Source of the DNA: JANXQG01 sp963824275 | GTDB taxonomy: Bacteria; Planctomycetota; Planctomycetia; Pirellulales; Thermoguttaceae | Length of the DNA stretch: 64,000 nucleotides | Reading direction: 5' to 3' | Assembly (NCBI GenBank): GCA_963824275.1 | Contig: CAWGOT010000003.1 | Location: forward strand, 1,550,001 to 1,614,000 | Part shown: positions 7,974-16,826 of the stretch, one piece after another | How positions within the stretch are numbered: the first letter of the stretch is position 1 | Layout of the letters: each line of letters starts with the position of its first letter | The notes under the pieces: generated by a model | What the model was told of the DNA's origin: nothing | Database searches by the model: none | The model's input: the letters and a program-made list of their open reading frames with translations, nothing else | Translations under genes and position numbers: made by a program

Positions 7974-9149
7974 ATGTGCGCACGATTACGAACTCCTGAT
8001 TCCCGGCGCGGGGCCATCGCAGTCATCGTGGCCTTCATGATGATTGTCCTGGTGGCCATGGTCGCCTTCGCGGTTGACATGGGCTATCTGTGCGTCGTCC
8101 AGACCCAGGCCCAAGCAGTCGCCGATGCGGCGGCCATGGCAGCCGCCAACGGGCTGTTTACGGGGACTGCGACGGCCAATGCGCGGGCCTGTGCGCAACT
8201 GAACACGGCAAACGCCCGACCGGTGACCTTGCCGGCCTCCGCGGTCGTGCTGGGGACCTGGAATTCGACGAACAACACCTTTACCGCGCTCACGGGGAGT
8301 TCCACGAGCAGCGCGAATGCCGTCCAAGTCAACGTAAGTCTGAGCGCGGCGAATGGCAACCCGGTCAATCTGTTCTTTGCCAACGTGCTCGGCCTGAAGA
8401 CCTTCAACGTCAGCGCTTCCGCGGTCGCCGCCGCGAAGCGTTGTGATGTGGTGATTGCCCAGGACATCAGCGAATCCTATTCCGCCGACCTGCCCTATGC
8501 GGTGACCGGTCACCAGGTCCTGTTGTCGGACTTCAACACGTCTTCGCCCTCGTCGTACTTGGGCGTCGTTCAGCACACGGGTTGGGGAAGCACCTGGGCG
8601 GCCTTGCAGCCCGTCGGTTCGAACTTCAGCAGTCTGAATACGACCATCGGCAAGATGGCGGACTGCGCGAACAACACGACCAGCGCCTACAACGTTTACG
8701 GGGGAACGGCCACGGGCATCGCGATCACCACGCAAACGCCGTCGTGCAGCGGTTCGGACCTGGCGACCGGGATCCAACAGGCCATCAACCTCTTCAATTC
8801 CGCCGCTTATACATCGGCCGTCCCCGCGGGGACGGCCAAGGCCATCGTCATTTCATCCGACGGCGAGTCGAATGCCGATTCCAATGGCCAACACCCGTCG
8901 CCCACGTGGAGCGATGCCCAGTTGAACACGCTGGCCAAAGTCACCGCGGCCGCGGCCTGGGCCCAGGGCATTTCCGTTTACGTGGTCTTCTACTACCATG
9001 GCAGCGATTCAAGCGCCGATACGAGCCTCCTGCAATCGTTGGTCGAAGGCAACGGGACCTTCACGATGACCACCGATGCTTCAACTCTGCCGGCCGCGCT
9101 CGACGGCCTCTTCAAGGGGAGCATGGTGGCCTACGGGGTGGTGCAGTGA
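7974..9149 (+). CDS. tadG: TadG-like protein with von Willebrand A domain, copy 2
   Basis: 391 residues from ATG 7974, with an AAAGG-type site about 10 nt upstream; an in-frame upstream start at 7911 is possible but lies next to the repeat. The layout matches copy 1: RRGAIAVIVAFMMIVLVAMVAFAVD, VQTQAQAVADAAAMAAANG, MIDAS DISESYS, then SSDGESNADS. The stop overlaps the GTG start of the DUF1573 gene (GTGA), suggesting translational coupling. Confidence 0.85.
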   Translation: MCARLRTPDSRRGAIAVIVAFMMIVLVAMVAFAVDMGYLCVVQTQAQAVADAAAMAAANGLFTGTATANARACAQLNTANARPVTLPASAVVLGTWNSTNNTFTALTGSSTSSANAVQVNVSLSAANGNPVNLFFANVLGLKTFNVSASAVAAAKRCDVVIAQDISESYSADLPYAVTGHQVLLSDFNTSSPSSYLGVVQHTGWGSTWAALQPVGSNFSSLNTTIGKMADCANNTTSAYNVYGGTATGIAITTQTPSCSGSDLATGIQQAINLFNSAAYTSAVPAGTAKAIVISSDGESNADSNGQHPSPTWSDAQLNTLAKVTAAAAWAQGISVYVVFYYHGSDSSADTSLLQSLVEGNGTFTMTTDASTLPAALDGLFKGSMVAYGVVQ

Positions 9150-10060
9150 GGCAGAAGGCCGTTCGCGCGACGATCGTTCTCGTCTTGTCCTGCGCCACGC
9201 TTGGTGCGGCCGCTCAAATCCGCGAAATCATGCACAAAATCGCCGGAAGCGGGGAGCAGGGGGCGTGGAGCGGGGAGTCGGAACATGCTCGCCGCTCGCC
9301 GCTCGCCGCTCGCCGCTCGCCGCTCGCCGCTCCAAGCGGCGCGTCGCAACTGGACGAGGAGCGGGCCGAAAGAATGTTCACGGCCGGGCTCGCCAAAGAC
9401 TTTGGCGAAGTGCCCTTCGGCACGCAACTCCTGCATCGCTTTGAGATCACGAACATCTACGCGGAACCGGTGCAAATCACCGGCCTCCGCACGAGTTGCG
9501 GCTGCGTGACGGCCACACCCGAACAACGCCTTCTCGAGCCGGGCGAGTGCACGACCATCAACGTCGCCTTCGACACCCGCGAGTTCACCGGCCCCAACAC
9601 GCAAACCGTCAAGGTGGCAATCGGCCCGAATCCGCAATCCCGCTGCAAAATCACGGTCTCCGCCGTCAGTCAGACGGATGTCGTCTTCAAGCCCGATCGG
9701 GTCAACTTCGGCACGGTCGCAGGCGGGCAAACGCCTGTCGAGACCATCGACGTCGAGTACCACGGCGCCCTTGACTGGAAGATCGAAGAAGCAATCGTCG
9801 GCGAGGAACTGCCGTTCGAGGTCACCTGGAGCGAGCTTGTTCGCCGGCCCGGCAAGGTCGGCTACCGGCTCACGGTCGCTCTCAAGGACCAAGCGGGGCG
9901 GGCACCATGTACTCATGGTCGGCTTGCGGATCGCGGCCGCATCAGGGATTACATCTATCTCAAGACGAATCAGAAAGACGTGCCGCCCGTGCCGGTGCTG
10001 GTGATGGCTGCCGTGCAAGCGCCAGGGCAACCATCGCCGCCAGGGCCACGAACCCGGTGA
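9146..10060 (+). CDS. DUF1573 secreted protein with heptanucleotide and palindrome insertions
   Basis: The GTG at 9146 overlaps the tadG stop. A signal peptide (VRATIVLVLSCATLGAAAQ) is followed by about 35 low-complexity residues (GSGEQGAWSGE, RRSPLAARRSPLAA) encoded by GGGGAGC- and CGCCGCT-type 7-nt arrays. The DUF1573 domain begins near residue 78: DFGEVPFGTQLLHRFEITN and TSCGCVTATP with the typical CGC. A second Ig-like half follows (FKPDRVNFGTVAGGQTP). Near residue 253 APCTHGRL is encoded by a palindrome copy (9901-9920). The domain ends YIYLKTNQKDVPPVPVLV. The 3' end overlaps the convergent GT87 gene by ~100 bp. The DUF's role is unknown; it is often periplasmic in planctomycetes. Confidence 0.85.
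   Translation: MRQKAVRATIVLVLSCATLGAAAQIREIMHKIAGSGEQGAWSGESEHARRSPLAARRSPLAAPSGASQLDEERAERMFTAGLAKDFGEVPFGTQLLHRFEITNIYAEPVQITGLRTSCGCVTATPEQRLLEPGECTTINVAFDTREFTGPNTQTVKVAIGPNPQSRCKITVSAVSQTDVVFKPDRVNFGTVAGGQTPVETIDVEYHGALDWKIEEAIVGEELPFEVTWSELVRRPGKVGYRLTVALKDQAGRAPCTHGRLADRGRIRDYIYLKTNQKDVPPVPVLVMAAVQAPGQPSPPGPRTR
9247..9338. repeat. Heptanucleotide arrays inside the DUF1573 gene
   Basis: GGGGAGC-type units, then GAGTCGGAACATGCT (9275-9289), then six CGCCGCT units. The 15-mer GAGTCGGAACATGCT recurs exactly, inverted, at 10251-10265 in the GT87 copy-2 insertion. Confidence 0.85.
9901..9920. repeat. Palindromic element family A copy in the DUF1573 gene
   Basis: GGCACCATGTACTCATGGTC, one mismatch from the reverse complement of the 20-mer in the YfhO-like and priA genes. 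Read here as APCTHGR. Confidence 0.85.
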
Positions 10061-11219
10061 GGCTGAATCCGATGGTAAACGAAACGTTCGCCACCAGCAC
10101 CGTCGACGTGGCAAACAGGGCGATGCCCCAGCGCCAGGCCGGCGACGACCAGAGCATGACCAGCGGAACGGCCAAGAGTGTCTGGTCGTAGACCAGGAAA
10201 TAGGGCGGCAAGATCACCATGAAGAGCACGCCACAGGCATATTCGCAGGAAGCATGTTCCGACTCTCCGCCGGGTACCCTCTGGGTGGCTCCCTGCTCCC
10301 CGCTCCTCCCCGCCCAAACGACATGGCAGAGTGCAACCAAGGCTGCGCTGGCCGTCACGGCATGCGCGATCCCCATCGCCGGCACTTGCCATCCCGTGAG
10401 CCCGCCTGCCCACAGCAGATTGCTCGCGATGCCCGCAAACGACTGCTCGAAAATGGGCGAATAGCGGTAGGCGCGGGTAACGGCGGAAATCCCAGGCAGG
10501 GCGTGCAGATAATCGAGCCACAGGCCCGGTCCCAGCAGCAGTGACACGGCCAGGGCCTGGATGGCGAAACCGGCCGCCAGGCCCAGCAGGGTGCGAAAGT
10601 CGCGCCGCAAGAGCATCCACAGCAGCAGTCCCGCAGCCAATTGCGGTTTGAGAGCCAGAATTGCCAGCAGAAGCCCGGCCCGGCCGCGTTTCCCCTGTCT
10701 GTGGAGCGTCAATCCGCCGGCCAGGACCAAGAGGAGCATCGGCACCAGATGGCCGATGCCCACGGCGATCCACAGCGGCAGCAGTGCGGCCAGGGCCATC
10801 AACATGTTGATCCGCCACGGACGCGAAAGCGGCGACGTGCGGTAGAAGATCACCCCGCTGGCAACGATGCAGACGGCTTGCAGCGCCCACCAGGCGGCCA
10901 GGGCCTTGTCGTAGGAAAGCCGCGCCAGGGGCGACATGAGCAGGCCCATCGTCGGCGGGTAAAGCGAGCGGAGCGGGTCGTCGCGCATCGATTCCTGAAA
11001 GTGGCGAAAATACGGCTGGTCGTACAATCGATCGGCTTCGCCCCGGCTGACGATCGTGCCGGCCACGTAGAACTGGGGAAAATCGGCGCCGCAACCGCCC
11101 GTTTCCGGGCGGTGGTTCAGCACGTAGCCCTCCCAGGCCGCCATCAAGCAGAGCGCCGTCAGGAGCACCAACGTCCAATCGGAAAGCCGGGCACCATCTA
11201 CCCATGGTCGATACGACAT
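9960..11219 (-). CDS. GT87 (DUF2029) membrane glycosyltransferase, copy 2
   Basis: Paralogue of 2159-3553 with the same order: GADFPQFYVAGTIVSRGEADRLYDQ, YPPTMGLLMSPLARL, KPQLAAGLLLW and CEYACGVLFMVILPPYFLVYDQ. Two DNA elements sit inside it. After MSY the residues RPWVDGA (palindrome copy, 11190-11209) separate the start from RLSDWTL, where copy 1 has only MSHW. Near residue 300, RSGEQGATQRVPGGESEHAS replaces a longer insertion at the same place in copy 1. The last ~30 codons overlap the DUF1573 gene convergently. Substrate unknown. Confidence 0.82.
   Translation of the reverse strand: MSYRPWVDGARLSDWTLVLLTALCLMAAWEGYVLNHRPETGGCGADFPQFYVAGTIVSRGEADRLYDQPYFRHFQESMRDDPLRSLYPPTMGLLMSPLARLSYDKALAAWWALQAVCIVASGVIFYRTSPLSRPWRINMLMALAALLPLWIAVGIGHLVPMLLLVLAGGLTLHRQGKRGRAGLLLAILALKPQLAAGLLLWMLLRRDFRTLLGLAAGFAIQALAVSLLLGPGLWLDYLHALPGISAVTRAYRYSPIFEQSFAGIASNLLWAGGLTGWQVPAMGIAHAVTASAALVALCHVVWAGRSGEQGATQRVPGGESEHASCEYACGVLFMVILPPYFLVYDQTLLAVPLVMLWSSPAWRWGIALFATSTVLVANVSFTIGFSLTGFVALAAMVALALARQPSPAPARAARLSDSS
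10251..10312. repeat. Heptanucleotide/palindrome composite insertion in GT87 copy 2
   Basis: Contains AGCATGTTCCGACTC (shared with 9275-9289), the GGTACC-cored CCGGGTACCCTCTGGGTG (10270-10287, exact inverse of part of 13045-13066) and GCTCCCC units. Confidence 0.85.
11190..11209. repeat. Palindromic element family A copy at the start of GT87 copy 2
   Basis: GGCACCATCTACCCATGGTC; encodes RPWVDGA on the minus strand. It is absent from the paralogous start of copy 1. Confidence 0.85.
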
Positions 11220-11336
11220 GACTAATCCTCAGATTATGCTTGTTCCGTGCAATCAGATCCTTAGGCCGATGATCTCTCGTATGAATCCTAGGTTGCGATT
11301 TCGGGCGTGCACGGGAAGAAAAGTTGCAGGCACATG

Positions 11337-11374
11337 GTGCTTAGAGCTTAGAGCTTAGAGCTTAGTGCTTACTT
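11337..11374. repeat. Heptanucleotide array TTAGAGC/TTAGTGC
   Basis: TTAGAGC repeated in tandem and closed by TTAGTGC, between the divergent GT87 and YfhO-like genes. Confidence 0.85.
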
Positions 11375-11426
11375 TCGTAACCTATTCTTGTAAAAAGCGA
11401 TTCTCTGCGCCCTTTGGGTACCATTC

Positions 11427-13802
11427 ATGTCGTTTCGCCTAGGCCACCTTTTCCCCCGCGTGTCGGCGCACAGCGAGCGCGATCTGTTCGCCTGGTCGCT
11501 GCTGGCGGCGGTGATCTTGTTGTCGGTCCTGGCCATGCCCTTTTTCGCCGGCGGACTATATACGGCCGACGACCTGGGCAGCTTCCACCTGCCGGCGCGG
11601 GCCTTCTACGCCGAGCAACTGGCCCGCGGCGAATCGTTCGACTGGATGCCCGACGTCTACTCGGGGTTTTACCTCACGGGCGAGGGCCAGGTCGGCACGT
11701 ACCACCCGCTGCACCGCTTCCTGTATCGCTTTCTGCCCTTTCAGGCCGCGCTGGGCTGGGAATACCTCTGCAGCTATCCGCTGATGCTGGGGGGGATGTA
11801 CCTTTTGCTCCGCCGCCGGCTGCGGCGGCAGGATGCGGCCATGGTGGGCAGTCTGGCCTTTACCTTTTCGAGTTTCAACCTCTTGCACTTCGTCCATCCC
11901 AACGCGGTGGCGGCCGTGGCCCACATCCCCTGGCTGCTGGCGATGATCGACATCGTGATGGTCGATGCGAAGCGCTGGAAAGTGGCCCTGGCCCAGGCCT
12001 TCCTGGCCCTCTTGACCGGCTCGCAGATCCTCCTGGGCTGCCCGCAATTTGTCTGGTTTTCGCTCTTGGCGGAGAGCGGTTTCACGATCTTGCTGGTGCT
12101 GACGCGGAGGTATTCGGCCCGCGACGGCTGCGAGACGATGCCCACCTGCCGCGTCTGCATCGGCTGCCGGCGGAATTCGTCGCCGCGGGTGGTGATCGCC
12201 AAGGCGATCGGCCTGCTGGTGGGAGCGGTCCAATGGCTGCCGACCCTGGATGCCCTCACGCAAAGCACGGCGAGCGGTGGAAATGTGCCCGACGGCGCGC
12301 GGCCGACCATGGGTACATGGTGCCCGCCGATCAACCTGGTTCAGCTCGTGGCCCCCTACTTGCCGGTCGATCGCGTGTTCGGCGGCAATGCCCACGAACT
12401 GGGGCTCTACGTGGGCGCGGTGCCGCTGATGCTGGTCCTGTGGGTCCTGGCGCACCGCAGCGACCTGGGCTCGATGAAGCGCCTGGCGCAGGCGACGGCC
12501 GCTCTTGCCGCCGCGGCGCTGCTCCTGGCCTTGGGCGGGGCACTCGCTACTCCGGGTCAGGGCCAATTCGTCAATCTCCACCCATGGTCGTGGTTCCAGT
12601 TCTCGTGCCGCTATACGGTGCTCTTCCAGTTCGCCGTGGCCGTGCTGGCGGCCATCGGCTTCGTGCTCGTCGAGCGCGAAGCGCGGGAGAAGCAGAAGAT
12701 CCAGCGGCACCTGCCCCTCCTCGACGGGCCGGGCCGGGCCGTCGCCCTCTGGCGGCAGTTCGAAATCCTGGCGCGACCGTCCTGATCAGCCTGGCGGTGG
12801 CCTTGGCAGGGCTGATCCTGCAATCGGGTCACCAGGTGGCCTCGCCCTCGCGGGTCCTCGTGGGGCCCTTGCTCATGGCCTCCGCCGCGCTGCTGGTGAT
12901 CGCCGCCGCCCAAGGCGTCCGCGGCGCGCTGGTCGGAATGATCCTCTTCATGGCCGCCGACCTGGGCTACTACGGACTGAGCTGCACGCTGGACGATCCC
13001 AGCGGCAAGATCGACAACCTGCTGGCCCAGACCGTGGCCCCGCCGCACCCAGAGGGTACCCGGTGCGATGCCGGCAGCCCTGACGCCCAGCGGGTCTTCG
13101 CCCCGCCGGCCTACGGACACCACGAATCGGCGGCGATCGGCAACCAGATGACGCTGGCCGGCTGGCCGCGGACCGACGGCTACTCGGCCCTGGAACCGTA
13201 CAAGGCGTTGGACTACTTCCAACTGCCGGCCTTGCGCGTGGCTTCCACGCGCTGGGTCCACCGCAGTCCTTCGACGTCGGTGATCGAGGGCCTTGCGCCT
13301 TATGACGAGGACTGGATGCGGGTGCCCGATCCGCTGCCGCTGGTGCGATTGGTGGCGCACGTGGTGCCCAGCGACGACCCGGCCGCCGACCTGGCGAAGA
13401 TCGACCTCCGCCGCGAGGCGCTTTGCCAGTACGCCCTGGCCCTGCCGCCGGGCGAGGCGGGCACGGCCACGTTGATTCAGCACCGCGCAGGGCAGATCGC
13501 CGTGAAGGTCTGCTGCGCGTCGCCGCAAATGCTGGTGGTTGCCGAAAGCTATCATCCCGGCTGGCGGTGCCTGGTCGACGGCAGCCCTAAGAGCGTCTAT
13601 CGCGTCAACGGCGACTTCCTCGGCTGCATCGTCGAGCCGGGCAACTCCGAGGTCCGCCTGGAGTTCCATCCCGACAGCCTCGCGCGGCCGGCTGATCACT
13701 CTGGCCGGCCTGGGATTGATCGGACTCTGCCTCTACACCGGCGCCTCGCGGCGGGAATTGGCGCTGGTGGAGAAGATCGGCTTGAGCAAAGGCGAGAAGT
13801 AA
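11427..13802 (+). CDS. YfhO-family membrane glycosyltransferase, two frameshifts
   Basis: Large polytopic GT-C-type protein. It starts MSFRLGHLFPRVSAHSERDL with the N-terminal acidic motif YTADDLGSFHLPARAF and YSGFYLTGEGQVGTYHPLH, a strong YfhO signature. About ten TM segments follow. The frame breaks near 12770 (resuming VLISLAVALAGLILQSGHQ) and again near 13685 (resuming GRLITLAGLGLIGL), ending LSKGEK. The C-terminal soluble part includes AESYHPGWRCLVDG. Two palindromic elements lie inside: 12305-12324, read as TMGTWCP, and 13045-13066, read as HPEGTRC. Bacterial YfhO proteins glycosylate cell-wall or lipid acceptors; the acceptor here is unknown. Confidence 0.8.
12305..12324. repeat. Palindromic element family A copy in the YfhO-like gene
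   Basis: GACCATGGGTACATGGTGCC, identical to 21546-21565 in priA but read in a different frame. Confidence 0.9.
13045..13066. repeat. Palindromic element family B copy (GGGTACCC core) in the YfhO-like gene
   Basis: GCACC...GGTGC outer arms around GGGTACCC. An exact 18-bp inverse match lies at 10270-10287. Confidence 0.75.
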
Positions 13803-13809
13803 CCTAGCC

Positions 13810-14036
13810 TAGCCTAGCCGCGAAGCGGCGGAATAGATTAGCCTGGGGTGTGAGCCCCGGGAATGGATGCGAAAACGGCAGTTTAGCCGCGAAGCGGCGA
13901 CACCCAAGGGCGCGGAGACGTGTCGCCGCTCCGCGGCTGAGAGGCTAATTCCGTATCCGTTCCTGGGGCTCACGCCCCAGGCTATTCCATTTCGCCGCTC
14001 CGCGGCTGGTAAACCGACAGACCGCAGGCCGCGCTC
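13810..14036. repeat. Cluster of hairpin repeats (AGCCGCGAAGCGGC / GCCTGGGGTGTGAGCCCC)
   Basis: The gap between two converging genes contains repeated AGCCGCGAAGCGGC, its partners GCCGCTCCGCGGCT (twice), and the pair TGGGGTGTGAGCCCC / GGGGCTCACGCCCC. These are nested inverted repeats, possibly a bidirectional terminator region. Confidence 0.7.
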
Positions 14037-15865
14037 ACGACTTCCTGCGGTAAACCGTGATATACGGCAGCATGCAATACTTCTGCATCTTGGGCGATTC
14101 GGGATACGGAAGCAGCTTCCAGTAAAGCCACTCGCGGGGATCTCTCGGCGGTTGATACATGCGGAGCTGTTCGTCCCAAAAACAAGCCGTTTCCATCTGC
14201 GAACGAGGTTCGAAGACGCCGCAGACCTGATAGTTATTGCGCAGATAATCGTCCGCCCAATCGAAGATCGCCGTCTCCGATTTCGGCAGCGTCAGCCACG
14301 AGCAGCGGACGTTGGCCAGAACCACGTACTTGGGCTTCGACGCCTCGATCTCCGCGATCATCCAATTTTGCATCTGCAAGGCCAAGGGCTGGACTTCGAC
14401 AAGGCCGTAGGTGTAGATATAGCCGGTGGCCGAATGACGTTGGGCATCAAAGAAGATCTCCGGCTCCGAGCCCAGCACGGCGATCGTATCGTCCGGTTCG
14501 GTATGGGCCTTCAAATATTCGGCAATTGCCGGGCACTCCAGGAACGGATTGCTCATATAGATCCGGCGATTGGCCTCGAGCGGATTCCACGTGAAAAAGA
14601 AATCACTCTTTATCCATAAGTTCCCTGCCACCGCCGCCAGCAACAACAAGACCGCCGACGTTCCGAAAGGGATCGAATTGCACAGGCGCCGCGGGCTGCG
14701 GCTCGGGCGTGACGGGCTTGGAACGTCCGCGCTTCTGCCGCGCCGCGGGGGCCGGAGCATGATTACCCGGAGTTGCCGCTGCCCTCGCAATGCCCAACCA
14801 GAGTCTCCCGGCGAGGTCCAAGAGTGACCGGCAACCCACGCCGGCCAACATCGCCACGGCGGGCAGCATGGCGATGAAATAATGCTCGCGGAAGTAATAG
14901 CCCGGACAAGTGCAAAGAAAGGAGAAGACCAGGAAGCCGAACATGAAGCTCCGCAGGCCCGGCTTGCCCCGCCCGCCGCAACGATCAGGATCAAGCGCAG
15001 TTCCCGCAATTCCGCCCAAAGCCAGCAGCAAAAGCGGCCAGTTGGCCTCGACGATGCGACTGCCGCTCTGCCACAAATAGGCCCCGGCGAGCGACAGCGG
15101 AACAACCGCCACGTATTTCGACGCATACTCGACCGTCCAGAACCAGAATTTCTCCCACACGCCGGCCCGCCACAGCCAGAGGCAAATCAAGCCGTAGGGC
15201 AGCACGGCGGCAACTGAATAGAGCGGCAAGGCCAGCAGCAGACGCTTCCGCGGATAGGTTGCGAGCCTCAACCCCAACCAGAGCAGCAAGACGCCGCCGA
15301 AAACCATCAGGAACACGCCTTGCTGCTTCATCAGGAAGGCGATTCCCATCAGGAGCCCGCTGGCCGCGGCCTGCCATCAGGAGCCCGATTGCAGGTGCCG
15401 CCAGAGCAGATAGGCCCCCGCCAGGCCGAAGAAGGCGACAAAGTGCGTGGCGTGCGCGGCCATGCCCAGCAGGGCCGGACTGACCGAGAGGATCGCATAG
15501 ACCAAGGCCGCCATGCCGGCCGAAAAGGGGTCGAAAAGCTCCCGCGTGAACCGATAGAGCAGCCAGATCGTGGCCAGGTTCACCGCCAGCAGTCCCAGGT
15601 GGATGCCGGGCGTCGTCTGCCCGAAGACGGCCATCAAGGCGGCATACGCGATATAGGTCCCCGGCAGTTTCATGTTGTAGGCGAGCTTGTAGGGCGGCAC
15701 CCCTTGCAGGATCAACTGCCCGGCGTAGGCGAACTCGCCCTCGTCGCGTTCCAGGGGAAACTCGCGGAGCCGGACCCGTACATAGAGGGCAAAGAGCAAG
15801 GCAACGGCCAGCAGGCCCCAGCCGATGAGATCGACGATGCGCGGACGAGAAAAGGAGATTGCCAT
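14035..15865 (-). CDS. GT39 (ArnT/PMT-like) membrane glycosyltransferase, two frameshifts
   Basis: Starts MAISFSRPRIVDLIGWGLLA and carries the hallmark acidic first loop LREFPLERDEGEFAYAGQ, then YNMKLPGTYIAYAAL. The frame shifts near 15375, beside a short duplication of CATCAGGAGCCCG, into LLMGIAFLMKQQGVFLMVFG. It shifts again near 14665 into AVLLLLAAVAGNLWIKSDFF and the soluble C-terminus (AVLGSEPEIFFDAQR, MQKYCMLPYITVYRRKS). Between TM segments an unusual stretch PAPAARQKRGRSKPVTPEPQ precedes the last TM. It probably transfers sugars from polyprenyl phosphate to an envelope acceptor. The promoter is at 15921-15949. Confidence 0.8.
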
Positions 15866-15920
15866 CGAGCGGAGTTCGCGGTTGTGAGGTTGGATGCGAG
15901 GCGTGAAGACTTATTTCTCC

Positions 15921-15949
15921 ACTATAACTGCGATTCTCCCGAGCGACAA
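15921..15949 (-). promoter_or_regulatory. Promoter TTGTCG-17-TATAGT for the GT39 gene
   Basis: Minus-strand -35 TTGTCG (15944-15949) and -10 TATAGT (15921-15926), 17-bp spacer, about 55 bp before the start codon. GGCC and AAATT lie just upstream, as in the elements at 3721 and 5525. Confidence 0.65.
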
Positions 15950-15962
15950 TTTGGCCGACTTC

Positions 15963-16067
15963 GTAGGGTGGGACAAGTTCGCGTAGCGAACGCCGGCCCA
16001 CCGTTGCTTTTGTGATCGTCACGGATGGTGGGCCGGCGCTCGCTACGCGATTTTGTCCCACCCTACG
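15963..16067. repeat. Long inverted repeat (GTAGGGTGGGAC arms)
   Basis: Arms of ~40 bp, with GTAGGGTGGGAC and GCCGGCCCACC facing GGTGGGCCGGC and GTCCCACCCTAC, separated by ~23 bp. The remainder of the 15866-16219 gap shows no gene. Confidence 0.8.
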
Positions 16068-16219
16068 GCCGATGCACCAACCCACCTTTCGCGTCTTGAA
16101 AAGCGGTGGCAAGCCGCCGCACTCCAAAGCCGCAAACCGTTGGCGCCAATAGGCTTAGAGCCGCATGGACCCGAAGGTCCCGCGGCTCTTTCTCGTCGAA
16201 TTTCGCGTTGGCGGTCAGC

Positions 16220-16336
16220 CTAGCACTTGCAGCCCGCCATCTTGCCCGTCTTCTTTGCAGACTTCTTGGCCGCCTTGGGGGCCGCCTTCTTGGCGACCTT
16301 CTTGACGGCTTTCTTCGCTGCCTTCTTCTTGGCCAC
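16220..16336 (-). CDS. 38-residue Lys/Ala-rich histone-H1-like microprotein
   Basis: GTG start at 16336 preceded by GGAGG at 7-nt spacing. The product begins VAKKKAAKKAVKKVAKKAAP and ends KKTGKMAGCKC. It consists of AKK/KAAK repeats like the C-terminal tail of eukaryotic histone H1 and bacterial H1-like DNA-condensing proteins, with a CxC end. About 40% of residues are Lys. DNA or RNA binding is inferred from composition. It stands alone between a glycosyltransferase and a protease. The strong ribosome site and clean frame support it as a real gene, but low complexity makes chance possible. Confidence 0.65.
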   Translation of the reverse strand: MAKKKAAKKAVKKVAKKAAPKAAKKSAKKTGKMAGCKC

Positions 16337-16826
16337 GGAATATCCTCCGACCTAAGGTACACGCCGCACGCAAGCGCGTCCGATCCAACGCAGGATCGAA
16401 AACGCTCCCAGCGGCATAGGGACTGAAAACCAAACGTCCGGTCACCTTCGTTCGATGCGAATCCTTCGCCTCGCATCCTGGAAGCGACCGGGCACACTCC
16501 TGTGTGCCTGAGGCTCAAACAGAACATCCGCCTCACCGAAGTTCTTCACTTCCTTGCACAGGCATCTCGCCCGCGCACCGATGAAGCCGACGTCATGTCA
16601 ATCGCCTCAGACCTTATTTGTAGCAAGTCTTGAAATTATTGCAACAGGAGTACGGCAAGATTCTTGCCGACCGTGCAGGGTGGGTGTCGCACGGAAGACC
16701 TCGATCGTTGGTGCGTTGCGCGAACCGATCCAAGACAACGCGAGACGTTTTCGGAAGTTCGACTCCGTGCGTAACCCGCCATTTCCCAGCGCTTCGCTCC
16801 ACACGCCCTACAGGGACTCTTGCGGG
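16337..16826. other. 490-bp spacer, no gene recognised
   Basis: Contains a short perfect hairpin GGCACAC-TCCT-GTGTGCC near 16494-16511 and otherwise undistinguished sequence. ORFs here have no recognisable features and overlap on both strands. Confidence 0.5.

Noticed and set aside
12590..12605. CACCCATGGTCGTGG in the YfhO-like gene as a family A copy
   Set aside because: Only half of the palindrome matches, and the encoded HPWSWFQF region fits the protein without a gap.
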